DNA of 64,000 nucleotides from Phenylobacterium deserti (GCF_003254705.1 NZ_QFYR01000001.1:1488001-1552000), one strand, 5' to 3'. Numbered from the stretch's first letter, positions 24,708 through 33,760 are shown. Translations and numbers: made by a program. The notes: generated from the sequence alone by a model not told the origin.

Positions 24708-25805
24708 ATGTCTGTGATGTGCTACGGGGCGAGGATGTCCACGGCCTCGCCGCGCCCGACCCTGATCACGGTCCAGTACCTCCGCGCCGCGGCGGCGCTG
24801 ATGGTGCTGCTGCACCACGCGCGCAATCCCAAGCCCTGGCTGTTCGACCCGATGGTGGGCTGGAACTTCACCTTCGGGGTGGAGATCTTCTTCGTCATCA
24901 GCGGCTTCATCATGTACGCGGCGGCTCGCCACGAGGCGCCGGTCGAGTTCGTGCGTCGGCGGCTGATCCGGGTGGTCCCGCTCTACTGGATCGCCACCCT
25001 GACCCTGGTGGTCTGGGGCGTCTTTCGCGAGTGGCCGGCCCCGGACGGCGGCCACCTCTTGGCGTCGCTGCTGATGGTGGCGCACGAGGATCCGCAGCAT
25101 CCCGGCCTCGCCTGGCCGGTGCTCATCCCCGGCTGGACGCTGAACTACGAGGTGTTCTTCTACGGGGTGTTCGCGGTGGGGCTGGCCCTTAGGCGCGTCA
25201 CGTTGGTGAGCGCGGGCGTGCTGCTGGCCCTCGTGGCGGCCGGCTTTGCGCTGTCGCCCGCCGACGCCGTGTTGAAGAGCTATACCAGCCCGATCCTGCT
25301 GGCCTTCCTGGCGGGCCTCGGCATCGCCTGGCTGCAGGCGCGGACCGTGTTCGATCGGGCTTGGCCGCTGGCGCCCATCGCAGGTGCGGTGCTGCTGGCC
25401 CATGCGACGCCCTGGATCGAGCTGCCCAAGCTGGCGGTGCTGGGGCTGAGCGCCCTGTTGGTCGCCGGAGCCCTGGGGCTTGAAGTGCAGGCGCGCACGC
25501 GCCCCAGCCGCGTCCTGGGCCTGCTCGGGGACGCCAGCTACGCGATTTATCTGTTCCACACCCTGGTGCTGTCGGCGGCCTCCTGGTGGGTGAAGGGGCT
25601 GCCATTGTCCGGCTGGCCGCAGTTCATCGTCGCCATGGCCGCAGGAATGGGCGCCTCCGTGGCGGCCGGCGTGGCGATCCACCTTTGGGTGGAGAAGCCG
25701 ATGCTGAAGGTGCTGCTGCGGATCGGCCGTCCCCTGCGAGCACCGCCGGCCAGCCTCCCAACCGCTGCAGAGGCGCCCGCGCCGGACATCGCGAAGGCGG
25801 CTTGA
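24708..25805 (+). CDS. Acyltransferase 3 family membrane protein
   Basis: Integral inner-membrane acyltransferase of about 365 aa with roughly ten hydrophobic helices. The signature start YLRAAAALMVLLHHA contains the catalytic His; FGVEIFFVISGFIM and RRLIRVVPLYWIATL complete the conserved block. Members O-acylate polysaccharides, lipids or peptidoglycan; the target is unknown here because no glycan cluster adjoins. Two starts are possible (24708 or 24735), neither with a well-spaced ribosome binding site. The C-terminal tail is proline/alanine-rich and cytoplasmic. Confidence 0.9.
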   Translation: MSVMCYGARMSTASPRPTLITVQYLRAAAALMVLLHHARNPKPWLFDPMVGWNFTFGVEIFFVISGFIMYAAARHEAPVEFVRRRLIRVVPLYWIATLTLVVWGVFREWPAPDGGHLLASLLMVAHEDPQHPGLAWPVLIPGWTLNYEVFFYGVFAVGLALRRVTLVSAGVLLALVAAGFALSPADAVLKSYTSPILLAFLAGLGIAWLQARTVFDRAWPLAPIAGAVLLAHATPWIELPKLAVLGLSALLVAGALGLEVQARTRPSRVLGLLGDASYAIYLFHTLVLSAASWWVKGLPLSGWPQFIVAMAAGMGASVAAGVAIHLWVEKPMLKVLLRIGRPLRAPPASLPTAAEAPAPDIAKAA

Positions 25806-25870
25806 TCGAAATGCGGCTGGCGCCTGTCGGCGTCGCCCCACAAGCTGCGTCCTTGGCCTAGGAGGACGCC

Positions 25871-26290
25871 ATGAGCGACACTGCAAACCGGATCTTTGCC
25901 GGCGGCTGCCTGTGCGGCCAGCTGCGCTATGAAGCGAAGGGCGAGCCGGCTTGGACCGGGCACTGCTACTGCCGTGACTGTCGCAAGGCCTCGGGTTCCG
26001 GCTTCATCCCGTTCATGGGCTTCCAGGCGAGCGCGTTGACGGTGACGGGCGAGACCCGCCAGTCCCGAACCTCGGCCTTTCGGGGCGGCGAGTCGGTGCG
26101 CAACCACTGCGCCGCGTGCGGCTCTCTGGTGTTCGGTGGTGAGGGGCAGGATGACTGGCGGACGGTGTACGCCGGCTCGCTGGACGATGCGTTGTTGTTC
26201 GAGCCGCAGATCGCCATCTTCGTGCGTGACCGGGCGCCCTGGGCCGTAGCCCCGGAGGGGCTTACGCAGTTCGAGACCATGCCGGACTGA
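25871..26290 (+). CDS. GFA/CENP-V family zinc protein
   Basis: Soluble 139-aa protein of the glutathione-dependent formaldehyde-activating family. The zinc-binding cysteines are intact: GGCLCGQLRYEAKG (13, 15), HCYCRDCRKASGS (32, 34, 37) and HCAACGS later. The founding member is Gfa, although most paralogues do not act on formaldehyde. A GGAGGA ribosome binding site lies 4 bases before the ATG. It is convergent with a small gene on the minus strand. Confidence 0.93.
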   Translation: MSDTANRIFAGGCLCGQLRYEAKGEPAWTGHCYCRDCRKASGSGFIPFMGFQASALTVTGETRQSRTSAFRGGESVRNHCAACGSLVFGGEGQDDWRTVYAGSLDDALLFEPQIAIFVRDRAPWAVAPEGLTQFETMPD

Positions 26291-26299
26291 CGCGCCAGT

Positions 26300-26515
26300 T
26301 CAGCTGAAGGGATCCGCGCCCAACCGATCGCGCAGCCGCTGGAGCAGGGCGACTGCCGAGCGCAACTGATCGGGGTCGAGCTCGGCGAGGATCTCGTCGC
26401 GCAGGGAGCCGGCGCGTGGCGTGCAGGGCGTGGCCTCGACCTCGCGCCAGCGACGGGCGACCACGGTGAGCTCCTCGGCGAAGGCCGCGGCAAGCGCGTC
26501 ATCGTCATGAGCCAT
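26300..26515 (-). CDS. Small hypothetical protein
   Basis: About 71 aa from ATG 26515 (MAHDDDALAAAFAEELTVVA); a TTG at 26584 would add 23 residues. The protein is helical and acidic, with paired helices AAFAEELTVVARRWRE and PDQLRSAVALLQRLRDRL. No membrane helix or Cys motif. The function is unknown. It is 9 bases from the convergent GFA gene and its composition is coding-like. Confidence 0.55.
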   Translation of the reverse strand: MAHDDDALAAAFAEELTVVARRWREVEATPCTPRAGSLRDEILAELDPDQLRSAVALLQRLRDRLGADPFS

Positions 26516-26663
26516 CTGACGGAAGTCCTTGCGGTTCGTGGAACGCGGCTCGAGCACCAGAGCGGCGAAGCTCGTTTCTTGCAAGGATTATTATTTCGCC
26601 TGCAATAACGAATGATAGACCGCCGCGGGGCCGATCATCCGTCATGCCTTCTATAGCTCATCT

Positions 26664-26689
26664 GGAACAATGAATAGCGCCCTAGGGTT
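26664..26689 (+). promoter_or_regulatory. Candidate EcfG/SigT general-stress promoter
   Basis: GGAAC (26664-26668), 17 bases, then GGTT (26686-26689). The alphaproteobacterial general-stress sigma factor recognises GGAAC-N16/17-CGTT, so one of nine positions differs. It ends 25 bases before the DUF2945 start codon. Confidence 0.4.
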
Positions 26690-26714
26690 GGCCGACCGAA
26701 CAGGAGCGCACGAG

Positions 26715-26927
26715 ATGAGCGAGAAGAGCTTCAAGTCCGGCGACAAGGTCCGTTGGGACCACAGCCAGGGAACCACAACTGGCCACGTGGTGCGCAAGCA
26801 GACCACGCCGACCAAGATCAAGGGTCACAAGGTGGCGGCCTCGAAGGACAACCCCGAGTACATCGTGAAATCCGACAAGACCGGTGCGCTGGCCGCCCAC
26901 AAGCCAAGCGAGCTGCGCAAGGGTTGA
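26715..26927 (+). CDS. DUF2945 protein (TUDOR-like)
   Basis: Small basic 70-aa protein matching DUF2945: FKSGDKVRWDHSQGTTTGHV, then KIKGHKVAASKDNPEYIVKSDKTG and AAHKPSELRKG. The fold is predicted to be a small SH3/Tudor-like barrel; the family is sometimes labelled hypervirulence-associated in fungi, with no role proven in bacteria. ATG 26715 (MSEKSFKSGDK) begins the domain. A possible general-stress promoter lies upstream. It converges with the Pro/Ala-rich membrane protein gene, with 5 bases between stops. Confidence 0.9.
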   Translation: MSEKSFKSGDKVRWDHSQGTTTGHVVRKQTTPTKIKGHKVAASKDNPEYIVKSDKTGALAAHKPSELRKG

Positions 26928-26932
26928 AGCCG

Positions 26933-27379
26933 CTAGAGCGGCGGATCCTCTGCCTGGGCAGCCGGCGCAACTGACTGGGGCGCCGGCGTAGGTGTCGATG
27001 CGGCGGGCGCAGCGACGGGTGGGTCGGCTGTGACCGCCGTCGACGGCGCGGGCGCAACCGGACGAGAGGGCGGAGTCGCCGCAGGGGCGGAGGCAGGCTC
27101 GGGCGCTGCATTGGCGGCCGGCGTGTCGGCGGCCGGCTGAGCGGCGTCTTCCGCTGCGGCAGCTGCGGGTGCGGGCTGAGGCTGAGTCGCTTGCGGCGGA
27201 GCCTTCGGCTGCGGCTGCGGCTGCACGGCGGTTACGGGCGCGGCGGGCGGTGGGCGGAAGGTGAAGTCCATCTGACCAGCGAGCCCGCGGACGAACGCCG
27301 CCACAGCGACCACGCTCAGGACCAGGATCGCGCGCTTTTTGACCCGCGTGCTGCTGAAGGCGCCGTCGACATAGCTCAT
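26933..27379 (-). CDS. Single-pass membrane protein with Pro/Ala-rich tail
   Basis: 148 aa: short basic N-terminus, one membrane helix (AILVLSVVAVAAFVRGLA), a short segment DFTFRPPP and then about 95 residues almost only of Pro, Ala, Gln, Thr and Glu. The layout resembles the anchor and periplasmic spacer of TonB or cell-envelope proteins but lacks a folded C-terminal domain. The tail is probably disordered and spans the periplasm. Function unknown. Its start lies 45 bases from the stop of the upstream htpX gene on the same strand, so the two may be cotranscribed. Confidence 0.7.
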   Translation of the reverse strand: MSYVDGAFSSTRVKKRAILVLSVVAVAAFVRGLAGQMDFTFRPPPAAPVTAVQPQPQPKAPPQATQPQPAPAAAAAEDAAQPAADTPAANAAPEPASAPAATPPSRPVAPAPSTAVTADPPVAAPAASTPTPAPQSVAPAAQAEDPPL

Positions 27380-27424
27380 GCGGCCAAGCTGGCGCGCGCC
27401 CGGCGTTCGGTCAACCGCGCGAGG

Positions 27425-28393
27425 TCAACTGCTCCAAGGGCCGCGGCGCGGAGCGTCCGTGCGCGGGACCGCCGTCGCGCCGCCGCTCCACGGACCGCGA
27501 GGAGACGCTTGGGCGCGCGCCTGCGGCTGCGGGGTCTGGCCAGTCAGCTGCATCAGAGCCGCCACGCGATTGTGGGTCGCTGGGTGGGTGGAGAAGAGAT
27601 TGTCGCCGCCCCGGCCTGCTAGCGGGTTGATGATGAACATGTGCGCGGTGGCCGGATTGCGCTCGGCATCCGGATTGAAGTAGCCGCCCCGGGCATAGGC
27701 TTCGATCTTCTGCAGAGCGGAGGCCAGAGCGCCGGGATCACCGCTGATGGCCGCGCCTTCACGGTCGGCTTCGTACTCGCGGTGACGGCTGATGGCCATC
27801 TGCACCAGGGCCGCCGCGATGGGGCCGAGGATTGCAACGACGATCGCGCCAATCATGCCGGTGGGGCGACCGTCCTCGTCACGGCCGCCGAAGAAGAAGG
27901 CGAAGTTGGCCAGCATGCCGATGGCGCCGGCCACAGTGGCCGTGATGGTCATGGTGAGTGTGTCGCGGTTCTTCACGTGCGCCAGCTCATGGGCCATGAC
28001 GCCGCGGATCTCGCGGCGGTCCAGCATCTGCAGCAGGCCGCGGGTGGCGGCGACGGCCGCATGGCTTGGGTCACGGCCGGTGGCGAATGCGTTCGGCTGG
28101 TCTTGGTCGATGACATAGACCTTGGGGCGCGGCATGCCGGCGCCGTCGGCCAAGGCGTGGACGTCGGCCACGTAGTTGCGGATCAGCGGCTCGGGATGGC
28201 CCTCGTCGACCGGGCTCGCCCGGTACATGGACAGCACGATCTTGTCTGCATTCCAGTAGCTGATGAAGTTCATGCCCGCCGCCAGGGCGAAGGCGATGAC
28301 CATGCCCGTCGCCCCGCCGATCAGGTAACCCGCGCCCATGAAAAGTGCGGTGAGGGCGGCCAGAAGCATGAAGGTGCGGAGATGGTTGCGCAT
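27425..28393 (-). CDS. htpX: Protease HtpX homologue
   Basis: Inner-membrane M48B metalloprotease of 322 aa that degrades misfolded membrane proteins. Two N-terminal helices ([18 protein letters not shown] and [17 protein letters not shown]), then the zinc site HELAH (135-139), two further helices (FAFFFGG region, [14 protein letters not shown]) and EYEADREGA with the third ligand, then [13 protein letters not shown]. The C-terminus carries an extra proline/arginine-rich extension of about 35 residues compared with enteric HtpX. The start follows no strong binding site, but length is normal. Confidence 0.95.
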   Translation of the reverse strand: MRNHLRTFMLLAALTALFMGAGYLIGGATGMVIAFALAAGMNFISYWNADKIVLSMYRASPVDEGHPEPLIRNYVADVHALADGAGMPRPKVYVIDQDQPNAFATGRDPSHAAVAATRGLLQMLDRREIRGVMAHELAHVKNRDTLTMTITATVAGAIGMLANFAFFFGGRDEDGRPTGMIGAIVVAILGPIAAALVQMAISRHREYEADREGAAISGDPGALASALQKIEAYARGGYFNPDAERNPATAHMFIINPLAGRGGDNLFSTHPATHNRVAALMQLTGQTPQPQARAQASPRGPWSGGATAVPRTDAPRRGPWSS

Positions 28394-28511
28394 CGAAGGT
28401 CGTCAGGGTTCCCGAGGGCGGATGCCCGTGCTGCAAATATGGGGATCGACGAGGCCGAGGTGAAGGCTAGGCGGCCAGCCCCTTTACGTGCATCGGGGAT
28501 CTATTTCGCGC

Positions 28512-29915
28512 TTATCGCGCCACGCGGCGGCGGTGGCGGGCTTCGGCGGTGGCCTGAAAAGCCGCGAGGTCTTCGCGCAGGCGGGCTTCCATCTCGTCGG
28601 CCGGCATGGGCTTGGCGAACAGGTAGCCCTGCATGCGGTCGCAGCCGGCGGCGCGCAGGAACAGGGCCTGGGCTTCGTCCTCGACCCCCTCGGCGACGAT
28701 GGAGACGCCCATGGCCCGCGCGGCGTGCATCATAGACCCGACCAGCTTCGAGACGCGGGCGTCGCGGCCGACGTCGCTGATCAGGCTGCGGTCCAGTTTC
28801 ACCGTCTGGATCGGCAGGTTCATCAGGGCGCGCAGGTTCGAATAACCGGTGCCGAAGTCGTCGAGAGCGATGTGCACGCCCTTCGCCGCCAGCCGCTCGA
28901 TGTGGCGCCGCGACAGGGCCAGATCCTGCAGCAGGAAGGTCTCGGTGATCTCCACGGTCAACGCGGTGGCGGGCAGGTCGGTGCCGGCCAGGCGCTGGAT
29001 CAGCTTGCGCGAGAACGCCGGGTCGAGCAGGTCGCGCGGCGAGACGTTGCAGGACACAAGCTCGATCAGTCCTTCGGCGACCCAGGGCGCAGCGCGGGCG
29101 CAGGCGGCTTCGAACACCGCCTCGTCGATCCGGCGGATGAGGCCCAGCTCCTCGGCCATCGGCACGAAGCAGGCGGGCCCCAGAAGGCCCTGTTCTGGGT
29201 GACGCCAGCGCGCCAGCACTTCGACCCCGACGATCCGGCCCTCGCCGGCGTCGACCACCGGCTGGAACCAGGGTTCGATCTCGCCGGCCGGGATGGCTCG
29301 GCGCAACTCGGCCTCGAGCGTCTGCCGACGTTCGTTCTCGGCCCGCAGCTCGGCGTCGAACACGCTCCACCGGCGCCCGCCCATCGTCTTGACGCGGTAG
29401 AGCGCCATGTCGGCAAACCGCTGGAGGTCGGCGGCGCTGGGCGCGTCGGTGGGATAGACGGCGACGCCGATGCTGGCGCCAGGGGCCACGTAGCGGCCGT
29501 AGATGGAATGCGGCTGGGACAGGATGGACACGAGGCGCTGAGCGCGCCAGGCCGGTTCCGCGCCCTCGGTGATCAGGGCGAATTCGTCGCCGCCGAGGCG
29601 CGCCACCAGCTCGCCAGGCTGAGCGTCAGCCAGCAGGCGCGCGCCCATCTCCGCCAGCAGCAGGTCGCCGGCATGGTGCCCAAGTGTGTCGTTGAGATGC
29701 TTGAAGCGGTCGAGATCGATGACGAACAGACCGACCGAGCCGCCGTTCGCCTGGGCCCAGGCCAGCCTTTCGGTGAGCGCCTGAGTGAAGGCGCCGCGGT
29801 TCAGCAGGCCGGTGAGAGAATCCGTCTGCGCCAGCCGGAGCGCGTCGGCGCGCTCGGCTTCCAACTCGGCCACTCGGGCGGCGAGTTCTTCATGGCTTGG
29901 GGTCGTTGAGACCAC
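28512..29915 (-). CDS. GGDEF-EAL bifunctional cyclic-di-GMP protein
   Basis: Cytoplasmic 467-aa protein: N-terminal coiled coil (1-30), GGDEF domain with intact RLGGDEF (106-112) and no RxxD inhibitory site in the usual place, and EAL domain beginning FQPVVDAGEGRIVGVEVLAR (E232). Remaining EAL catalytic elements are present: CNVSPRDL, EITET, DDFGTGYSN, KLDRS, EGVED and QGYLF. Both diguanylate cyclase and phosphodiesterase activities look possible. There is no sensory domain apart from the coiled coil. GTG start with poor binding site. Its direct control is unknown. Confidence 0.95.
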   Translation of the reverse strand: MVSTTPSHEELAARVAELEAERADALRLAQTDSLTGLLNRGAFTQALTERLAWAQANGGSVGLFVIDLDRFKHLNDTLGHHAGDLLLAEMGARLLADAQPGELVARLGGDEFALITEGAEPAWRAQRLVSILSQPHSIYGRYVAPGASIGVAVYPTDAPSAADLQRFADMALYRVKTMGGRRWSVFDAELRAENERRQTLEAELRRAIPAGEIEPWFQPVVDAGEGRIVGVEVLARWRHPEQGLLGPACFVPMAEELGLIRRIDEAVFEAACARAAPWVAEGLIELVSCNVSPRDLLDPAFSRKLIQRLAGTDLPATALTVEITETFLLQDLALSRRHIERLAAKGVHIALDDFGTGYSNLRALMNLPIQTVKLDRSLISDVGRDARVSKLVGSMMHAARAMGVSIVAEGVEDEAQALFLRAAGCDRMQGYLFAKPMPADEMEARLREDLAAFQATAEARHRRRVAR

Positions 29916-30067
29916 GACGGAACCGGACTCTCGATACTTGGAGCCCTAATCTTTCCGCCCTCGAGGCGAATTCGGCGTTAAGCGACATGGCTAACGCCCG
30001 GTTTAGGTCCGCCGCAGGTACCGGCTCGGCCGGGACCTGGAGACGGAAAGGGCGGCGGGCGGACCGT

Positions 30068-31321
30068 TCAGGCCCGCGACGCCTCACCCTCCACAGGTTC
30101 CTCGATCTGGTTTTCCCACTTGGCGACCACAGCGGCGGCCACCGAGTTGCCCACCACGTTGGTGGCCGAGCGACCCATGTCGAGCAAGTGGTCGACCGCC
30201 ACGATCAGCAGCAGGCCTGCTTCCGGGAGATTGAAGTAGGTCAGAGTGGCGGCGATCACGACGAGCGAGGCGCGCGGCACGCCGGCCATGCCCTTGGAGG
30301 TCACCATCAGCAGCAGCAGCATGGTGATCTGTTGGGCGATCGAGAGTTCGACCCCGTAGACCTGCGCGATGAACAGGGTCGCGAAGGTGCAGTACATCAT
30401 CGAGCCGTCGAGGTTGAACGAATAGCCCAACGGCAGGACGAAGGAGGCCACGCGGCGCGAGACGCCCCACTTCTGGAGCTCTTCCAAGGTGCGAGGGTAG
30501 GCGGCCTCGGAGCTGGCGGTGGAGAAGGCCAGCAGGGCCGGGCTGCGGATGGCCGCGATGAGCTTCAGGGCGCGCCGGCCGACAATCAGTACGGCCACGG
30601 CGATGAGCAGAGCCCAGAGCACGCCCAGCGAGGCGTAGAAGCCCACCACGAACTTGCCGTAGGTGACCAAGACGTCCAGGCCCTGGGTCGCGACGCTGGA
30701 AGCCAAGGCGGCGAAGATCGCGATCGGGGCGGTCTTCATCACGTAACCTGTGACCTTGAGCATGATCGAGGCGATCTGCTCGACCAGCACGAGGACGGCC
30801 GGAGCGCGATCGTCGATGGCGGCCACAGCGGTGCCGACCAGCACCGAGAAGACGACGATCTGCAGGATCTCGTTCCGCGCCATGGCGTCCACGATGGAGG
30901 TCGGCACCAGGTGGGTGACGAAGTTCTTCAAAGTGAAGTTGCTCATGTCCACGGCCGTCTTGGCCGCGTCCGCGGCAGGCGGCGTCAGCGACAGGCCCGA
31001 GCCCGGCTGAATGATGTGGACCATAACCAGGCCGATCGTCAGGGAGACGATCGAGGCGGTGATGAACCAGCCCATGGTCTTGGCGCCCACCCGGCCAATG
31101 GCGCCGGCGTCTTCCATGTGGGCGATGCCGGCCACCAGGGTCGAGAAGACCAGGGGCGCGATGATCATCTTGATGAGGCGCAGGAACAGGTCGGTGAGGA
31201 TCGACAGTCCGTCCGCGACAGTGGCGGCCTGCTCGGGCGCGGTGAACTGGTTCACAGCCCAGCCGACGAGGATGCCGAGGACCATCGCCCCGATAAGGAA
31301 GTAGGTGAAAAGCCGATTCAT
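30068..31321 (-). CDS. Dicarboxylate/amino-acid:cation symporter (SDF/DctA-GltP family)
   Basis: Inner-membrane Na+- or H+-coupled carrier of 417 aa with about eight helices and two re-entrant loops. Family signatures: AFSTASSEAAYPRTL (serine-rich HP1), LPLGYSFNLDGSMMY (NMDGT-like motif in TM7), SKGMAGVPRASLVV (HP2) and DHLLDMGRSATNVVGNS (TM8, with the substrate Asp/Arg region). Either C4-dicarboxylates or glutamate/aspartate could be carried; the Arg in MGRSATN suggests an acidic substrate. It lies between divergent and same-strand genes with no transporter partners and is probably monocistronic. Confidence 0.95.
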   Translation of the reverse strand: MNRLFTYFLIGAMVLGILVGWAVNQFTAPEQAATVADGLSILTDLFLRLIKMIIAPLVFSTLVAGIAHMEDAGAIGRVGAKTMGWFITASIVSLTIGLVMVHIIQPGSGLSLTPPAADAAKTAVDMSNFTLKNFVTHLVPTSIVDAMARNEILQIVVFSVLVGTAVAAIDDRAPAVLVLVEQIASIMLKVTGYVMKTAPIAIFAALASSVATQGLDVLVTYGKFVVGFYASLGVLWALLIAVAVLIVGRRALKLIAAIRSPALLAFSTASSEAAYPRTLEELQKWGVSRRVASFVLPLGYSFNLDGSMMYCTFATLFIAQVYGVELSIAQQITMLLLLMVTSKGMAGVPRASLVVIAATLTYFNLPEAGLLLIVAVDHLLDMGRSATNVVGNSVAAAVVAKWENQIEEPVEGEASRA

Positions 31322-31417
31322 TCCGAAGTCCTGAAACCTTGGCTCCCTTCCAGCCAGAAAAGCTGGGCCGCGTCCATCCGTCTCGCGTCCCGCGCCGCGT
31401 GCGGTTAAAAGGGCGCC

Positions 31418-32872
31418 ATGAATAGCAACATGGAAGCAGCCGGCATCGTCGATCGGCTGGAAGAGGAGTACCGCAGGAGCGTCGAGGCCCTTCGGACATC
31501 ACTCAAGGCATTTCTGGACGGCGGCCCGCCGCCTGACCCCAAGCTGCGCGCCTCGGGCGCCTTCACCTATCCCGAGCTTCGCCTGAACTGGCCGGCAGGC
31601 GAGCGCTACCCGCGCATCAGCCGTGCGTTCGCTCGCATCGGCGCGCCGGGACGCTACGCCGTGACGGTGACCCGACCGCACCTTTACCGCGACTACCTGG
31701 TGGAGCAGCTGACCCTGCTGCAGCAGGACTTCAACGTTGAGATCGACGTCGGCCGCTCGGCTCAGGAGATCCCGTTCCCCTACGTGCTGGACGGGGCGGC
31801 GGACTTGGCGCTGGCCGACATCGGCTCCTCGGAGATCGCCCGGCATTTCCCGACAACGGAGCTGGCCAACATCGGCGACGAAATCGCCGACGGCTCCTGG
31901 ATGATGCATCCCGAAGCGGCGCGCCCCCTGTCGCTGTTCGACGGACTGCGCACGGACTTCTCGCTGGCCCGGCTCGCGCACTACACCGGCACGCCGGCCG
32001 AGCACGTCCAGCAGTACGTGCTGTTCACCAATTACCACCGCTACGTGGACGAGTTCGTACGCTGGGGCTGCAGCCAGCTGGGCGCGGAAGGCTCGCCCTA
32101 TACCGCGCTGTCGGCGGCGGGACGGGTGGAGATAACGGCCGAGACGGCCAATCCCGAAGCGGTGGTGGCGGCCGCCTCCTGGCGCAAGCACCAGATGCCG
32201 GCCTATCACCTGATGGCGCCGGGCAACACCGGCATCACCCTGGTGAACATCGGGGTGGGACCGTCCAACGCCAAGACAATCTGCGACCACCTGGCGGTGC
32301 TGCGCCCGCAAGCCTGGCTGATGGTCGGACACTGCGGGGGCCTACGCGGCAGCCAGACCATCGGCGACTACGTTCTCGCCCACGCCTATCTGCGGGACGA
32401 CCATGTGCTGGACGGCGTGCTGCCGCCGGAAATCCCGATCCCGCCGATTGCGGAGGTGCAGGTGGCCATGAACCGGGCCGCCGAACTGGTCACCGGCGAA
32501 AGCGGCGAAGTGCTGAAGCGCCGCCTCAGAACCGGGACCGTGGTGACCACGGACGACCGAAACTGGGAGCTGCGCTATTCCTCGAGCGCCCTGCGGTTCA
32601 ATCAAAGCCGGGCGGTGGCGATCGACATGGAGAGCGCCACCATCGCGGCGCAGGGGTACCGCTTCCGGGTGCCGTACGGGACCTTGCTCTGCGTGTCGGA
32701 CAAGCCGCTGCACGGGGAGATCAAGCTGCCCGGCCAGGCGAACGCCTTCTACGACCGGGCGATCGGCCAGCACCTGCAGATCGGCATCGTCACCATGGAC
32801 CTCTTGCGCAAGGAGGGCTCGCGCCTCCACTCACGCAAGCTGCGCTCATTCGACGAGCCGCCGTTCCGGTGA
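31418..32872 (+). CDS. amn: AMP nucleosidase
   Basis: Cleaves AMP to adenine and ribose-5-phosphate, adjusting adenylate pools. The 484-aa protein has the Amn-specific N-terminal domain (to about residue 180) and a C-terminal nucleoside-phosphorylase-like domain: MAPGNTGITLVNIGVGPSNA, WLMVGHCGGLRGSQTIGDYV, DDHVLDG and VAIDMESATIAAQGYRFRVP. The MESAT-type and final KPLHGEIKLPGQAN segments match the enzyme. Length equals the family. Downstream gene is a tyrosine phosphatase with a short gap and possible leader ORF. Confidence 0.95.
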   Translation: MNSNMEAAGIVDRLEEEYRRSVEALRTSLKAFLDGGPPPDPKLRASGAFTYPELRLNWPAGERYPRISRAFARIGAPGRYAVTVTRPHLYRDYLVEQLTLLQQDFNVEIDVGRSAQEIPFPYVLDGAADLALADIGSSEIARHFPTTELANIGDEIADGSWMMHPEAARPLSLFDGLRTDFSLARLAHYTGTPAEHVQQYVLFTNYHRYVDEFVRWGCSQLGAEGSPYTALSAAGRVEITAETANPEAVVAAASWRKHQMPAYHLMAPGNTGITLVNIGVGPSNAKTICDHLAVLRPQAWLMVGHCGGLRGSQTIGDYVLAHAYLRDDHVLDGVLPPEIPIPPIAEVQVAMNRAAELVTGESGEVLKRRLRTGTVVTTDDRNWELRYSSSALRFNQSRAVAIDMESATIAAQGYRFRVPYGTLLCVSDKPLHGEIKLPGQANAFYDRAIGQHLQIGIVTMDLLRKEGSRLHSRKLRSFDEPPFR

Positions 32873-32887
32873 CCTGAGAGGGAGTCG

Positions 32888-32944
32888 ATGTGCATCTTGC
32901 CGCCTCGATTTCGGCGGCCGGGGCGGTTAGACCGCCCGGCATGA
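32888..32944 (+). other. Possible 18-codon leader ORF before the phosphatase gene
   Basis: ATG at 32888 follows a GAGAGGGAG ribosome binding site and reads MCILPPRFRRPGRLDRPA, with its stop TGA (32942-32944) overlapping the phosphatase ATG at 32941. In another frame a GTG at 32890 would extend the phosphatase itself by 17 residues. One of the two uses this binding site; which one is unresolved. Confidence 0.35.
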
Positions 32945-33717
32945 CGCGGCACATCGACCTCGAAGGCATCGACAATTTCCGGGATTTCGGAGGCTACGCC
33001 ACCGCCTGCGGGCGGGGCGTGAAGCGCGGGCGGCTGTTCCGTTCGGCCAACCATCACCGGGCGACGGAAGCTGACCTTCAGCGGCTGCGGGACCTGGGCG
33101 TGGCCGTGGTGCTCGATCTGCGGCAGGTGCACGAGCGCAGCCGCGAGCCGTCGCGCCGGTGGGAGGGCTTCGAGGCCCAGGTGCTGGAGAACGACATCGT
33201 CTCCGACCACCCGGACTGGAGCCACACCATGCGCCAGGGCGACCTGACGCCGGAGTGGTTCTTCGAAGACGCGCTCGACTATTACCGGCGCCTGCCGCAC
33301 GAGCCGCGGCACGTGGACCTGTTCCGCCGCTACTTCCAGGCGCTGGCCGTCACCGACGGTGCGGTGGTGGTGCACTGCGCGGCGGGTAAGGACCGGACGG
33401 GGACCATTTGCGCCCTAACCCACCACATGGCGGGCGTGCACCCGGACGACATCGTCGAAGATTACCTGCTGACCAACGACGAGAGCCGGATGGCGCGCAA
33501 GATCGAGTTTCTGGGCCCATGGATCCAGGAGTTCGTCGGCCGCACCGCCTCGGAGGCTGCGCTGCGCGTCGCGGTGTCGGTGCACCCGCAGTACCTGGAG
33601 ACCGCCTTTGCGGTCATGCGCCGGGACCACGGCTCGATCGACGGCTACCTGGACGACGTGCTGGGGCTGGATGCTGGCCTGCGAGCGCAGATCCACGACC
33701 GGATCCTCGGCGCCTGA
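32941..33717 (+). CDS. Tyrosine-protein phosphatase (PTP-like)
   Basis: Soluble 258-aa phosphatase. It begins IDLEGIDNFRDFGGYAT, typical of bacterial Y-phosphatase_3 enzymes, followed by LFRSANHHRATEADLQRLRDLG, VVLDLRQVHER and the active-site loop VHCAAGKDRTG, giving Cys146 and Arg152 as C-x5-R. Such enzymes act on phosphotyrosine proteins or phosphoinositides. Start may alternatively be a GTG at 32890 adding 17 residues. A terminator-like hairpin follows at 33727-33760. Confidence 0.92.
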   Translation: MTRHIDLEGIDNFRDFGGYATACGRGVKRGRLFRSANHHRATEADLQRLRDLGVAVVLDLRQVHERSREPSRRWEGFEAQVLENDIVSDHPDWSHTMRQGDLTPEWFFEDALDYYRRLPHEPRHVDLFRRYFQALAVTDGAVVVHCAAGKDRTGTICALTHHMAGVHPDDIVEDYLLTNDESRMARKIEFLGPWIQEFVGRTASEAALRVAVSVHPQYLETAFAVMRRDHGSIDGYLDDVLGLDAGLRAQIHDRILGA

Positions 33718-33726
33718 ACGTAGGTA

Positions 33727-33760
33727 CGCCCGCCGCGGTCTCCGCAAACCGCGACGGGCG
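33727..33760 (+). terminator. Terminator-like hairpin after phosphatase gene
   Basis: CGCCCG-C-CGCGGT (33727-33739) pairs with ACCGCG-A-CGGGCG (33748-33760) around an 8-base loop: 12 pairs with one mismatch. It is 9 bases after the stop codon; no T-run follows. Confidence 0.5.

Noticed and set aside
24444..25886. 480-codon minus-strand frame opposite the acyltransferase gene
   Set aside because: It is antisense to a clear acyltransferase 3 gene and consists of Gln/His/Arg-rich sequence without domains.
26582..26610. Terminator in the AT-rich TTGCA...TGCAA dyad before the DUF2945 gene
   Set aside because: Only five arm pairs with a 17-base loop; too weak to call.
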